Positions 47,201-54,900 of a stretch of 64,000 nucleotides of DNA are shown piece after piece. The stretch's first letter is position 1; each line of letters starts with the position of its first letter. A model generated the notes under the pieces. The model ran no database searches and had not been told where the DNA came from. It saw only the letters and a list, made by a program, of their open reading frames with translations. Position numbers and translations under genes: made by a program. The DNA is from Nissolia schottii (taxonomy: Eukaryota > Streptophyta > Magnoliopsida > Fabales > Fabaceae), in the NCBI GenBank assembly GCA_003254905.1, contig QANU01075500.1, positions 10,009 through 74,008 of the forward strand, in the 5' to 3' direction.

Positions 47201-50200
47201 AACTATTTCAGAAGTTAAAGCAAATTGAATTTTAAAGGGATTTCCTTGACAATTATGCAAACGAATTGGGCAACATTACCCCATTCATGTTCACTTTTTA
47301 GTTGTTTTATTTCCCCTTTTTCTCCCATGGAGGATCCTTATCTAAGTCCTTATAATTTTCTTTCCTCCATATCAATGAATTTATTCTCGTATATGTAAAA
47401 GAACCCAAAAAAAAAAAAAAACCAACAAAAACAAGATGTGCCATCGCAAATGAACCTGGTATGCTGCAGTACGAAGAACTTCATCCAGTAAAAACTGAAA
47501 AACATTATTTGAGAAAATGACTTCCAAGCATTGACTTAGATAACCCATTTCATTTGAGGAGCCACTTGAAACAGTCTCCCTTGCTGCAACACCATCTTGA
47601 ATTAACATCAAATGTACCAGCCAAGCCAACCTTGTGCCACCAACAAAGCCCTCAACTGTTGGATCATTTGCAGAAGCTATTACCTTAAGCACGAAATGAA
47701 GTTAACAACAACAATACCCCAAATTGGCACCAAATAGCTAATAAACAATAAGTTTTCAAAGGTGAAAACACAACTATCTTGCATCTTACAAGCTCATGAA
47801 ATTCACGTCTGAAGGAAGCATCAGAAGATAGGATAGATGCTTTATCAGGCACCGTACTCAAACCATCCGATACGAATGCAATCACAAGAGCAAAAAGAAG
47901 ACTGAAGGTAATCTGCGATAACATAAAAGTGTAAAAATTATGAAGGGAGAAAAAAAAAACAATTCAGAAGCAGAAGACACCTGTGTGTCAGAGAAAAGCA
48001 AATAAAGCCTGATACTTACATGGTAGCACAAAGACACAGACTATCAAACTGTCCAAGCTTAACTATTACTTTCTTTGTTACAAAAATAAAATAAAAACAA
48101 AAAAAAGGACATACACGAACCTAATCTTTTTTTTAAAAAAATAAAATTCACCATGCTAATCTAATTGTGTAATTTTGACCAAGGAAATATAAAAATAGCA
48201 TAACAAATAATTGGGGGGCGTATTAGATTTAAAAATTTATAATAATTAAAAATAAAAATTAAAAAAAACGCCACTCATGTACCCCTATCTATTGTTGATG
48301 ACAAGATGAAAGACAAAAGATCATGTTCTATCAGAAGAGGAAATAGAGAAAGAAAACGAGAAATTTTTTTCTCTTGCTTGTTTGGAGAGAAAAGTCATAA
48401 AACGAAGTCCTACTAAATAACTTGTTTACCCTAAAACACAATATTATACAGAAAATGCTTTTTGAAATCACAAATAAAGTTAACACAAAAAGCATTAGAG
48501 TCCAACAGTTCACTATGCCACAGTGCACCTCAAAGTACATCAGAAACCAAAAAGGCGGTAAATAAATAAACTGCATCACTTGCATAGCTTCTTAAACACA
48601 AGCATGCGATTAACAGTTTCAGTGTATGAAAATTTAAAAACCCTAACTCTAATGCTCCACTTCACCATAAAACAATATGAAAAAGAGAATACAACATTTA
48701 GTTCAACGGTGGGTATAAAAATGCACCTGAAGTTTTACCGTGCCATTGCTCTCACTAACTTCAGAAGCACTATCTTTTAAAACACAAAAAATATCTTTTA
48801 CATCCTTTGGACCTGAAAACAGAGATTGCCATAGCCATTTCACGCCTGATACTCAATAAATTAAGATTCAATAGTAATAATCTGCAACAAAATAAAACAG
48901 TAGACCATATAGGACTTCCGCAGTCACATTAGCTATCAGGAAACAATCAACATGAAAAGCTACCATGCATACTTGTCCGAACAACCAAAATTGAAAGGAC
49001 AAGGCAATGTCCCAGAATAAGTCTTTCTCTAGCAATCACCGCCTGCCTCTCCACAAGAGAACCTCTTGAATCAAGAACATAATGCTCACACTGAGGACCA
49101 CCCAACCCAGAAGGTTCTTCTCTATTGAGTTCCTACATTAACAAAACAAATTCTACATAAAAAACAAATTTAGGTTCAAGCTTCAATATAAAATCGTGCT
49201 TCCACTATGGCTTACTTCATCCAAAGAAGAATATACAGTTCAACAACATAAATTAGATATTCTAATGAAGACTAATACAAAGGAACAACACTTGGCAATA
49301 CTGTGCTCATGGTTATTAAACACAAGTTTCCGAGAGTTTAGTTTCAAAATTAAGCTAACTCAAACACAAACTCGTCTCCGGGCAAACTCGGTCAAAATCA
49401 CGAGTTTGTGGCTGAGTTCACGAGTTTGATGGGCAAGCTACGAAACTTTGAAAAAGTATATATTAACACATGCGCTAAATGAACATGTAAAAGCTGATAA
49501 CTTAGTGATAGTTTGGGTGGGTGCATAGGTCCTGGGTTCGATTCTGCATCATCTATATATCAATTATTCTTTTCCTTACATTTCTTCAAATAATTCAAGA
49601 AAGTCACTTGTGGAAATTGAACCCAAAACTGGCTGGTTGTAAAAATCAATCAGTAACCACCAGGCTAACAACACCATTGTGGTTCTAGGCACTAATTAAA
49701 TATATTCAATACTTTTGATAGTTAATTGCATTAAATTAAATATTATATATTTATTTATTTAAATTCAATTCAACTATTGAACTGGTGATGCAACCGAATC
49801 GACCACTAGACCAAGTTTAATAAATATGCACATAAGTATTATAAAATACTTGGTAGATATATATATATATACACACACTCTGCAAGTAATTATACTGAAG
49901 CGTTGAAATTTTTATTAGTTTATTGCAAAATTGATTGCCAAATTCAATGAACTCGTGCTTAATTTGTTGATAATGTGTTGTGTTCATAATTAAAAAAATG
50001 TATTAAATTTTTTATTTTTTAATAAAATATTTTTATAAATTGTTTTTATAATATTTTAATAGTAGTTAAACTCGTAAAAGTTTACGATCCGAGTTTAGAG
50101 TCGAGTTAACGGCGCCTCCGCGAGTTTGCTTAAACTCGAGAGTTTGAAAACCTTGACTGTGCTTGAAGATAGTGTATTAATCATGTTACCCTAAAATATT

Positions 50201-53200
50201 TAAGTTTTGCAATATGCACACACAATATCAGAGCAAAGCAAGCAATGAATGTGAGCCTAATGCATAATTACGTATAAGCAGCCAAGATCAGCAGAGAAAC
50301 AATTGCATTACGCAGTGATATCATTCATTAATTATTAACAGCAAGACAATGACAAGAATTATGAATGTACATTGACAATACAAGCAGGATCATTGAGCAT
50401 GTGATTCAATTTTCTATATCATAAAAAATACATCTTTAAGTCATCGAATAGGCCAATTTAGTGTCCAAAATAGCTTATAATCAAAATCTTACATAGTGCT
50501 TATATAAAAAAGACCAAGTTTTCCCTAAAGAAATTAATCAATTTAAAACCAAATATGGCACAAATATTTTTAAATAAAAATGTTAAATATTAATTGCTAA
50601 TATCCAGTCGAATAATTTCAGCTTAACCAATGTAAACCACAATAATAAGACATTATATAAGACATACTATATTACATACAAATAAGCATTCTGCAAACTG
50701 ATGAAATAGCTGTAAATTCTCATATTGCAACTGGCAATTATAAAATAATACAAATTTTAGGAGATTTTTTCCGAAATCATAATTTAATCAGGAAGGTCCA
50801 AAATAATAACTTCTCTCAGTGCAAACCTTGATAAGTGAAATCAACCTCTGTCTAAGTCCAGAATTGATGAGATCTTCCAGATATTTCTGAATGTCAAGCA
50901 ATATATCATCCTCAAGTCCCTGATCAAGCACCACAGCCTGTAAACGAAACAACAAAAAGTTATTATAAGCAAACAAAAAAATTAAATATCCAAATTAATG
51001 CCCAGATGAACTGTAATGATGGCCTGGATAGCGAGAAAGTACCCTTAACAACAAATGAAGGGATGTAATCAGATCTCTTCTCTCTGTATACCAGAGTCCT
51101 GCTGCAAGTCGAAGAATTTCCAGTGGTTCCCTTCCCATTAAGCCCCACTACAGATAAAGCAAATTAATAATTCAATGAATACAAATAGAAATAAACCAAT
51201 GATATGTTGCAGGATCAAAGGCCACACAGGATTATTTCCCCTAATATGTGTGTACTGTGGTGCAAACTCGGAATCAACTTCACATATTTTTTTGCATCGT
51301 TCTATGCCTGATTTTTTATAGAATGCTTTGTTTGGTAACTTTTGTGAGTGGGTGTACACTGTACACTAGAACTTTGGATCAGTTCTTGATGAATAGTTTT
51401 GTTGGTTTCAAGAGGAGGAAGTCAAATCTTTGTGGCAATGTGAAGTCTATGTTATCATTTGGTTGGGTTGGAGCATAACTCTTGCACCTTTAATCACAGA
51501 TATTTGGACAAGAAATTCTTGTGAGAAAGGATTAGGTGTTTGGCTTCTGTTTGGTGCAAAAGTACATGGCATCTCAAACGCAATACTCCTCCATCCACTT
51601 CATAACCTCAACGTCAAACACAAAGCCAATGACACCTCTAACACCTGTTTTGCTTCTCCTCTTCGTATTTACTTCTTCATCTCTTCAAAACAACACACAA
51701 GGTCCCCACCTTACTCACCCACACTGGGAGGGTTTCATCAACCTCATTGAGTTTGCCGCCTTGTGTCGCTCAGACACCACCAATGACGGCAGCGGCAGCT
51801 CATAGCTCTGCGACACCTTTGACCTCTACAACAAGGACAAGATCAACCTCATCTATGCTGCAAAGCTCCACCTTGTGTTTCACCTTTGCGTGATTAAGCT
51901 GGGAGGAAGAGGGACTGATAGAGAGGTTGTACAAGGGTGGGTCACAGTGTCACTAAACCGCTCACTGTTTGAACAGACAGCAGTTTAGTTGGTTCACCAG
52001 TCATTGACCGGTTTGTCCGCTTATTTGCAAACATTTGAATTTCCGCATTTCAGCACCTAGCCAAACCATGGTCCGGTTCCCAGTTTGACTGGACAGTAGG
52101 TCCAAATTTGAGAACATTGGTTTTTATTTTAACGAAAATGGGACATGTTAAAGAGTATTGATACCTTTACAAGAAATGAGGGTATCGAAAAAATATATCC
52201 TAAACCACTTTTACTCTCTATATCACTTCCTACTTTAAAAACTTTTTTAACTATTCTCCTTATAGAATCAAGTTTCAAACTATGGTTTAGTTCAATTCTC
52301 GTTCAATTCTAAAAATGAAGAAGTAATAACCATCATGCAATCAAGTATCAAATTAAAATTTATAGTTTTAAGATAAAAAATGATTGCTGGTGGGTGTGCG
52401 TGTGTAGCAACAGCAAGAATATACCTCTTGATTAGCCGATACAAGCAAGCGAACGCAATCAACTTCATTGAGATGGAGATCATCACTCAATTTCAGTGCC
52501 TATGATTCATAAAAGCAGATATTAGAAAAAGGATGGGAACCTATAAACATGTGTATGATAGCTTAATGAAACTGCCCCAAAACTCCGCCCACGAAGAACA
52601 CTCCTATCTCCAATATGAGCAATGTTGTTAGTACCAAGAATAATATTGCATTTATATTGTAAGTCAATGTCAATGAAATCCTTAAGACAAAGGAACCCCA
52701 TGAAACTAGAAAAGAAAAACCCAAAATTCAATTTCTAAAACAGTCATTGGACAAAGGAAAAAATTGTAAAACACAAACCACACAAGAAAAGATAAAAATG
52801 TTATTTAATTAAAACACATTTCCCAACATCAACATACTATTAGACGTAAAGCTTGAAATGAATTATGGCCTCCAAACTTAAGATAGAAAAATTGCTGCAC
52901 TATTGCAAGTAGAGAATATTAAACTATAATGAGCTGACTTACCTAAATCATTTATTATCAATCTCATCAATATATACATGTAAAACCAAATTTGAATTGC
53001 CAGCGTTAAATAAAGGAGTGTAAAGAACATTGAGAAGGTCAAATACACAAAGACAAGAAACTCAAAAGCTGGAAGGAAATTTAGTCCATTCTGTTCCACT
53101 CAGTTTTCATTTATATTATAATTCTATCTTTTTTTTTACTGACTAAAACCCACCCCCATTAAGTTATTATAGGCATTAATGCTGTTTTAGGGTATATATA

Positions 53201-54509
53201 TGTATGTATACTAATTCCACCAAGCGCCAGATTATTTGGTGCAGATGTGCACATGTGAAAGCAAGAGATAAACATAATAAACATAGTCATGTACAAAAAA
53301 AAAAATAAAGTGACTATCTNACAAAAAAAAAAAATAAAGTGACTATCTATAAATTAGTTTTATTTCTTTCAATGACAGAACACACTCTCCAAAACATAGA
53401 TGATGTGGTCTGAAGTTTGGTGTTGGGTTGAACTTCATAATATCTGAGTTGGTCAAATAAAGTAGAAGAAAAAAAAATTATTTTAAAAAATGTATCCAAG
53501 TTGTCTGACATGTGTCCAAACTTTGTTCAAGACGAAAAAATTACTTTTCTTTAATTGGACATGTGCATTCGCATGTTGTATTTGTGTCCATTGAGTCTTT
53601 GTGTTTAACACGCCGAACACATGGTCAAGCCAGTAAGCTAGTGTGTCCGTGCTTTTTAGATTGCATTAGTCACAATGTAATATTATCATAAGGGGCTTCA
53701 CTTTGTCGAAGGAAAACACATATTGGACATAAAATACACAATAACACAAATACATAGAATTTATAAGCCTAGGTTTGCCATGATTTGCTTCCCTTTACAA
53801 TTGAGATCTAACATAGGAAAGTAAACTATCTTTCGTTCTTGTTATATGTCCACAGCTTTTTGTTTCGCTTCACGGTTCTTATGGTCAAACTAATACAACA
53901 CTAGCACAACAAAAGAAGGCATATAACAAGCATTCAGCAAAAGTGTAATAGAAAGTGCAACTAGCTCAGACTAGCATAAAGTGCAGAGAATTAAAGAATG
54001 GGAACTCACAATCTGGACATCCTGGTCATCAAGAGAGATGGGCGGAGAATCCGGAAGCCTAACTGATTTTGACTGCACTTGACTTCGATCAGACGGCTTC
54101 GGCGGCTACAAAGCACACACAAGAAATAGCAAATGAAAAAAAAAAAAAAAATACTTCGACGCTCTCCAAAATTGGATTTGGGCTAGAGAATCCTTCTAAA
54201 GTGAGAAAGTGAGGGACTTGAATAAAGTGCATTGTGTAGGTCCCATCACACCCTCACTTTCTCACTCTACACGATCCAAATCCCTCGAAGATTAATGAAA
54301 AGTGGACGAAATTCACAAACAATAATAACGAGAAAATTACGAAATGAACAAATGGAATGTGCTCTTACAGGATATGATAAAAGGTTTTGGAACGAACGGA
54401 GAGAAGTGCGAATGGCGTGCAAGAGTTCGACTCGCTGCGCCGCCGTGGGAGGGGTAGTGCCCAGAAGCGCTGACTCGAGTACGGCTAGGATCTGCTTCGG
54501 AGAGACCAT
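17022..54509 (-). CDS. NUP205: Nuclear pore complex scaffold protein NUP205
   Basis: A large alpha-solenoid scaffold nucleoporin of the inner ring of the nuclear pore, partner of NUP93 and NUP35; the Arabidopsis orthologue is EMB3142. I joined 45 exons with correct phases to a 5658-bp CDS, 1885 residues plus stop, close to the family length. Landmarks are the start MVSPKQILAVLESALLG, LVSANQEWGLMGREPLEI, GNDVLWTFVNFAGEDHTNF, KNWFPDIEPLFKLLGYEN, LEQYDLPVVVG, CVDHERYFLSQLQSRGF and LLRISHKYGKSGAQVLFSMG. Exons, 5' to 3': 54509-54369, 54105-54010, 52499-52425, 51147-51043, 50937-50827, 49132-48964, 48812-48727, 47912-47790, 47683-47456, 44438-44349, 43784-43626, 43292-43176, 43088-42882, 41097-40996, 40857-40714, 39574-39444, 39342-39223, 34806-34683, 34385-34188, 33501-33383, 33289-33139, 33040-32928, 32842-32761, 32643-32557, 32451-32374, 31450-31253, 30101-30009, 29836-29723, 29583-29413, 29344-29289, 29195-29123, 29019-28829, 28741-28615, 28497-28420, 23559-23395, 20352-20188, 20105-19968, 19457-19314, 18983-18864, 18761-18666, 18546-18409, 18309-18209, 17926-17807, 17353-17224, 17105-17022. 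No frameshift or stop was found. The junction of exons 43 and 44 (a low-conservation acidic/serine stretch) is the least certain. Confidence 0.97.
17491..17731. mobile_element. MITE with GTGTTTGGTTT ends in NUP205 intron 43
   Basis: The left end AAGGGGGTGTTTGGTTTATT and the reverse complement of the right end, AAAGGGTGTGTTTGGTTTG, form an imperfect terminal inverted repeat around 240 bp of AT-rich non-coding DNA. GGTGTTTGGTTT-type ends are typical of abundant hAT/Harbinger-like MITEs in dicots. I could not read a clean target duplication. Confidence 0.65.
19171..19292 (-). repeat. 61-bp direct duplication in NUP205 intron 38
   Basis: ACCACATAATAGAGAAGCAG starts units at 19176 and 19237. The two copies differ at only one or two bases (GAAAGATTTT and GAAAGGTTTT). 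The duplication is entirely intronic. Confidence 0.9.
20690..21260 (-). mobile_element. Decayed LINE (RTE-like) 3' fragment in NUP205 intron 35
   Basis: On the minus strand the sequence parallels, block by block, the better preserved LINE fragment at 22615-23185: the tail word CCATGTAGGCCACCCCACTT, then the positions of the polymerase C-terminal region, all broken by stops. A run of A's near 21094 interrupts it. The reading is by comparison with the second copy, not from an intact frame. Confidence 0.5.
21555..22345. mobile_element. Fold-back element with extreme A/T core, NUP205 intron 35
   Basis: The left arm GTTTGGAATCATTGGGAAAT, continuing through GCAAATCAACTCTCATGTTTGG, is matched in reverse complement on the right by CCAAACATGGTAATTCATTTGC and AAATCATTTCACATTTGG. 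The core at about 21830-22165 is almost pure runs of T and A, with few G or C. No coding or clean target duplication is visible. Confidence 0.55.
22615..23185 (-). pseudogene. RTE-like LINE reverse-transcriptase C-terminal remnant
   Basis: Minus-strand frames read in order YLGS-type sequence near 23150, HRIQVGWMKWR, GVLCDKRLSLKIKEKFY, then TLRMTMLYVIEHWVVKCQEN, which is the end of the RTE-type reverse transcriptase. The sequence then falls toward the DRTLW..LIHVAD tail (the plus strand contains GAGGTCAGCTACATGGATTA). The reading is split by frameshifts between 23008 and 23095, so it is a dead 5'-truncated copy. It lies in NUP205 intron 35, in the same orientation as the gene. Confidence 0.75.
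24935..25110. repeat. GC-rich repeat fragment in NUP205 intron 34
   Basis: A GC-rich island (CGATCGCAGCAGAGCGGCGC, then words with CCGCGGAGCG and TTCGCGGCC) stands out in AT-rich intron. Similar vocabulary (CCCGCTCCCGCTATAGCA, GGCTGCTATCCGCAATCG) occurs at 28035-28095, and a weaker form (GATGCTATAGCGAGACC, AGATAGCGGGATGAC) occurs near 40230-40275. These could be parts of one dispersed repeat into which LTR element A was inserted. No protein domain is seen. Confidence 0.35.
25449..26256 (-). mobile_element. LTR-type insertion B nested in the left LTR of element A
   Basis: The 808-bp insertion is flanked by a perfect GTCTC duplication (25444-25448 and 26257-26261). The intact right LTR of A shows the uninterrupted site. 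Left part 25449-25583 looks like a 135-bp LTR with inverted ends TGATAGG and CCTATCA and a TATTTAAG box on the minus strand. Then come a purine-rich tract (complement of CACCCTCCCC), a 126-bp GC-rich interior, and a minus-strand primer site TGGTATCAGAGC ending at 25708. From 25710 the sequence restarts TGATAGGTACCC but matches the left LTR for only about 24 bp before a different 520 bp ending GGGTTTGTAACA. Confidence 0.85.
26520..26725. repeat. Degenerate ~50-58 bp repeats inside element A
   Basis: GGCACAGTGGTAAGCACG followed by ATGAAGCACC and ACCACCAGAAAGTAG recurs about four times with point changes and small indels in the element's interior. The unit length varies, so this is a decayed tandem array. 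Confidence 0.7.
28035..28095. repeat. GC-rich repeat fragment, right side of element A
   Basis: CCCCCGCTCCCGCTATAGCA and GGTCGGCTGCTATCCGCAAT resemble the vocabulary of the GC-rich patch at 24935-25110. It may be the other side of an older repeat split by element A, but no clear terminal inverted repeat or target duplication was found. Confidence 0.25.
33290..33382 (-). other. GC-AG intron 20 of NUP205
   Basis: Exon 20 ends ...AGTATTTTAAG at 33383 and the intron begins GCACTT, not GT. The acceptor is GGGTTACAG. Joining in this phase restores ILSSRMIGLVQLLLK, the conserved NUP205 sequence. No GT donor nearby would keep the frame. GC-AG introns are roughly 1% of plant introns. Confidence 0.88.
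33638..33887. mobile_element. Tourist-like (PIF/Harbinger) MITE in NUP205 intron 19
   Basis: The 250-bp element has ends AGGCCCGTTTAGATAACACA and, in reverse complement on the right, GGGCCTATTTGGGTACACA. It is flanked by TAA on both sides (33635-33637 and 33888-33890). A 3-bp TAA/TTA duplication is typical of Tourist/Harbinger elements. The interior is AT-rich and non-coding. Confidence 0.8.
34964..35058. repeat. 49-bp direct duplication in NUP205 intron 17
   Basis: AACAACCTAAAAATCTACAA begins units at 34964 and 35013, nearly identical over their length. It lies between exon 18 and the gypsy insertion. Confidence 0.9.
35198..35647 (-). repeat. 3' LTR of the intron-17 gypsy element, with (AAT)n expansion
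   Basis: Homologous to 38166-38606. It carries an AAT microsatellite of about 16 units at 35240-35288, where the other LTR has only AATAATAATAG. The rest aligns closely, with scattered substitutions. Confidence 0.92.
38166..38606 (-). repeat. 5' LTR of the intron-17 gypsy element
   Basis: The LTR nearest the primer site and gag remnant. It has a short local duplication of TAATTTTGTCTAATC near 38450-38490 that is absent from the other LTR, and lacks the AAT expansion. Three substitutions occur in the first 44 aligned bases, so the insertion is not very recent. Confidence 0.92.
39985..40200 (-). mobile_element. Short RTE-like LINE remnant in NUP205 intron 15
   Basis: CAGGTCTCCCTCTACCTCCA, then ACCCCAACTTTCTCTATAATG and TTTTGCCTAGC, match the corresponding words of the LINE fragment at 22740-22930 in the same orientation. 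It is too decayed to translate. Confidence 0.5.
41834..41917. repeat. 42-bp direct duplication in NUP205 intron 13
   Basis: AACTTAGTCCCTGATTAAAT begins identical units at 41834 and 41876. The two copies show no difference over the 42 bp apart from the last bases. Confidence 0.92.
42040..42610 (-). pseudogene. L1-type LINE zf-RVT region remnant in NUP205 intron 13
   Basis: Minus-strand translation near 42550-42430 gives RNTCVVC, SNLESVIHLLLLSSIANSLW and NRLFNVHGEEW. The CxxC, then ES..HL, then LW pattern is that of the zf-RVT domain that ends plant L1-type reverse transcriptases. Upstream FIRTTLLNRINTND fits the preceding part but in another frame. It is broken by frameshifts and stops, so it is a dead fragment. 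Confidence 0.6.
44534..44690. mobile_element. 157-bp palindromic MITE in NUP205 intron 9
   Basis: The ends GATTCTCTAAAGTGA and TCACTTTAGAGAATC are complements, and the match extends inward through CTCACTTTAGAGGGTAAAGT and GAGAGGGTTTCACC for about 50 bp per arm with small indels. The TCTAAAGTGA word also occurs beside the short hairpin at 54198-54265. Confidence 0.85.
44917..45609. mobile_element. DNA-transposon-like element with GGT minisatellite, NUP205 intron 9
   Basis: The left end GTTGCGTTTGGTTGCTGAGACA and the reverse complement of the right end CAACTTTTGTTTAGTGAGACA are imperfect inverted repeats. Both sides carry TCATAG (44911-44916 and 45610-45615). The interior has many GTCTC/GAGAC words and the GGT-rich array. 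No transposase is seen. The 6-bp duplication is not diagnostic of one superfamily. Confidence 0.65.
45100..45385 (+). repeat. GGT-rich minisatellite
   Basis: Strings of GGTGGTGGT separated by GGCCACGTTGGTGGCG-like spacers. GGCCACGTTGGTGG recurs several times at irregular 40-60 bp steps. Open frames of Gly/Val-rich (+) and His/Thr-rich (-) composition across it are by-products of the repeat, not genes. Confidence 0.9.
45665..45935 (+). pseudogene. L1-type LINE zf-RVT remnant, NUP205 intron 9
   Basis: Plus-strand sequence gives a short zf-RVT-like pattern (VMCDENSELYHICF) after TSMICCKFEGHAA-type sequence in another frame. It shares wording with the better copy at 51175-51480 (CAATGATATGTTGCA, AAGGCCAC). 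It is too short and broken to be certain. Confidence 0.4.
45951..46106. mobile_element. Fold-back MITE in NUP205 intron 9
   Basis: The arms GATCCTTTCATATGTACTTT and TTTCACATGACAAGACCATG are matched on the right in reverse complement by CTTGTCATGTGAAAAATACA and CATGAGAGGATC. Each arm is about 48 bp, giving a 156-bp hairpin. Confidence 0.8.
49308..50155. mobile_element. Non-autonomous hAT element in NUP205 intron 5
   Basis: The 848-bp element starts CATGGTTATTAAACACAAG and ends, in reverse complement, CAAGGTTTTCAAACTC. A perfect 8-bp duplication ACTGTGCT flanks it (49300-49307 and 50156-50163), diagnostic of hAT. Subterminal regions are rich in ACTCG/CGAGT words. It contains two tRNA-like SINE heads. 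Its terminus is like that of the element at 8378. Confidence 0.85.
49495..49690. mobile_element. Convergent pair of tRNA-like SINE heads within the hAT element
   Basis: On the plus strand, CTTAGTGATAGTTTGG (49501 on) followed by GGTTCGATTC (49535-49544) resembles pol III A and B boxes. On the minus strand, GTTAGCCTGGTGGTT (49669-49655) followed by GGGTTCAATTTCC (49624-49612) does the same. The heads point toward each other around a T-rich centre. No poly(A) or target duplications could be assigned. Confidence 0.5.
51175..51480 (+). pseudogene. L1-type LINE zf-RVT remnant, NUP205 intron 3
   Basis: One plus-strand frame reads MICCRIKGHTGLFPLICVYC then GANSESTSHIFF, which has the CxxC, ES..HxFF pattern of zf-RVT. 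Other frames continue with WLGW-like sequence to 51480. The fragment is shifted and truncated. It runs antisense to NUP205 and directly precedes the calmodulin-like fragment. Confidence 0.6.
51720..51915 (+). pseudogene. Calmodulin-like (CML) EF-hand gene fragment, antisense in NUP205 intron 3
   Basis: The frame reads GFINLIEFAALCRSD, a serine/glycine linker with one stop, then FDLYNKDKINLIYAAKLHLV. The pattern, an EF-hand end with ..EFA., an SD-rich linker, then FDLYxxDKxGxIxAxELHxV, is that of plant CML24/25-type proteins. Calcium ligands are damaged (N for the first D, I and N in the loop) and a stop sits between the hands. It covers only part of the gene and has no introns or start. It is a captured or retrocopied fragment. 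Confidence 0.6.
53293..53348. other. Probable assembly artefact: N flanked by an exact duplication
   Basis: ACA(A)nTAAAGTGACTATCT occurs immediately before and immediately after a single N at 53320, differing only in the length of the A run. This is the pattern left when two overlapping contigs are placed end to end without merging. It lies in NUP205 intron 2 and does not affect coding. Confidence 0.75.
54198..54265. repeat. Short hairpin in NUP205 intron 1
   Basis: AAAGTGAGAAAGTGAGGG (54198-54215) pairs with CCCTCACTTTCTCAC (54251-54265) around a 35-base loop. The preceding GAGAATCCTTCTAAAGTGAG resembles the end of the MITE at 44534, so it may be a short decayed relative. Confidence 0.55.
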
Positions 54510-54900
54510 TGTGACAACACCGCACTTACAACGATGCCCTAAAAAAAGAAGACAACGGAGAGAAAAGAAGAAAAAAAAAATCTGTAATTAAACTTTCAGG
54601 AATGCATTCCCAAACAACATTTTTCCACAAATCGACCAAAAAAATAGAGAAAGAACTGAGAGTGTAATCCATGAAATTGAAACAGTGAACAAAACTCTTA
54701 CGGGTGCAGCTTCAACACAGAGAATGGCAGAACGGTGGGGTTCAGGTAGGGCAATTTTTGAAAACAAAAATAAAACAAAACGGCGTGGTTTTGAAGCTTT
54801 GAAGTTTTTGAAGATTGCGGATCCGCGAAGTGGGAGCGGGAGCTTTAAACCCTATAAAAACCTCCTCTCTCTTTTATTTGAAGAACAAAATTAGGGACTA
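54510..54900 (-). promoter_or_regulatory. NUP205 5' leader, likely leader intron, and promoter-proximal telo-box
   Basis: On the minus strand a CACCC|GTAAGAG donor (exon end 54702) and a TTTTTTTAG|GGCATC acceptor (exon start 54538) would make a 163-bp leader intron ending 29 bp before the ATG. TAGGGTTT (a telo-box, 54847-54854) lies just upstream. No consensus TATA box is seen in this orientation. Confidence 0.45.

Noticed and set aside
49533-49546. A tRNA gene at the GGTTCGATTC box
   Set aside because: The B-box-like word is present, but the flanking sequence does not fold into acceptor, D or anticodon stems of a real tRNA. A SINE head fits better.
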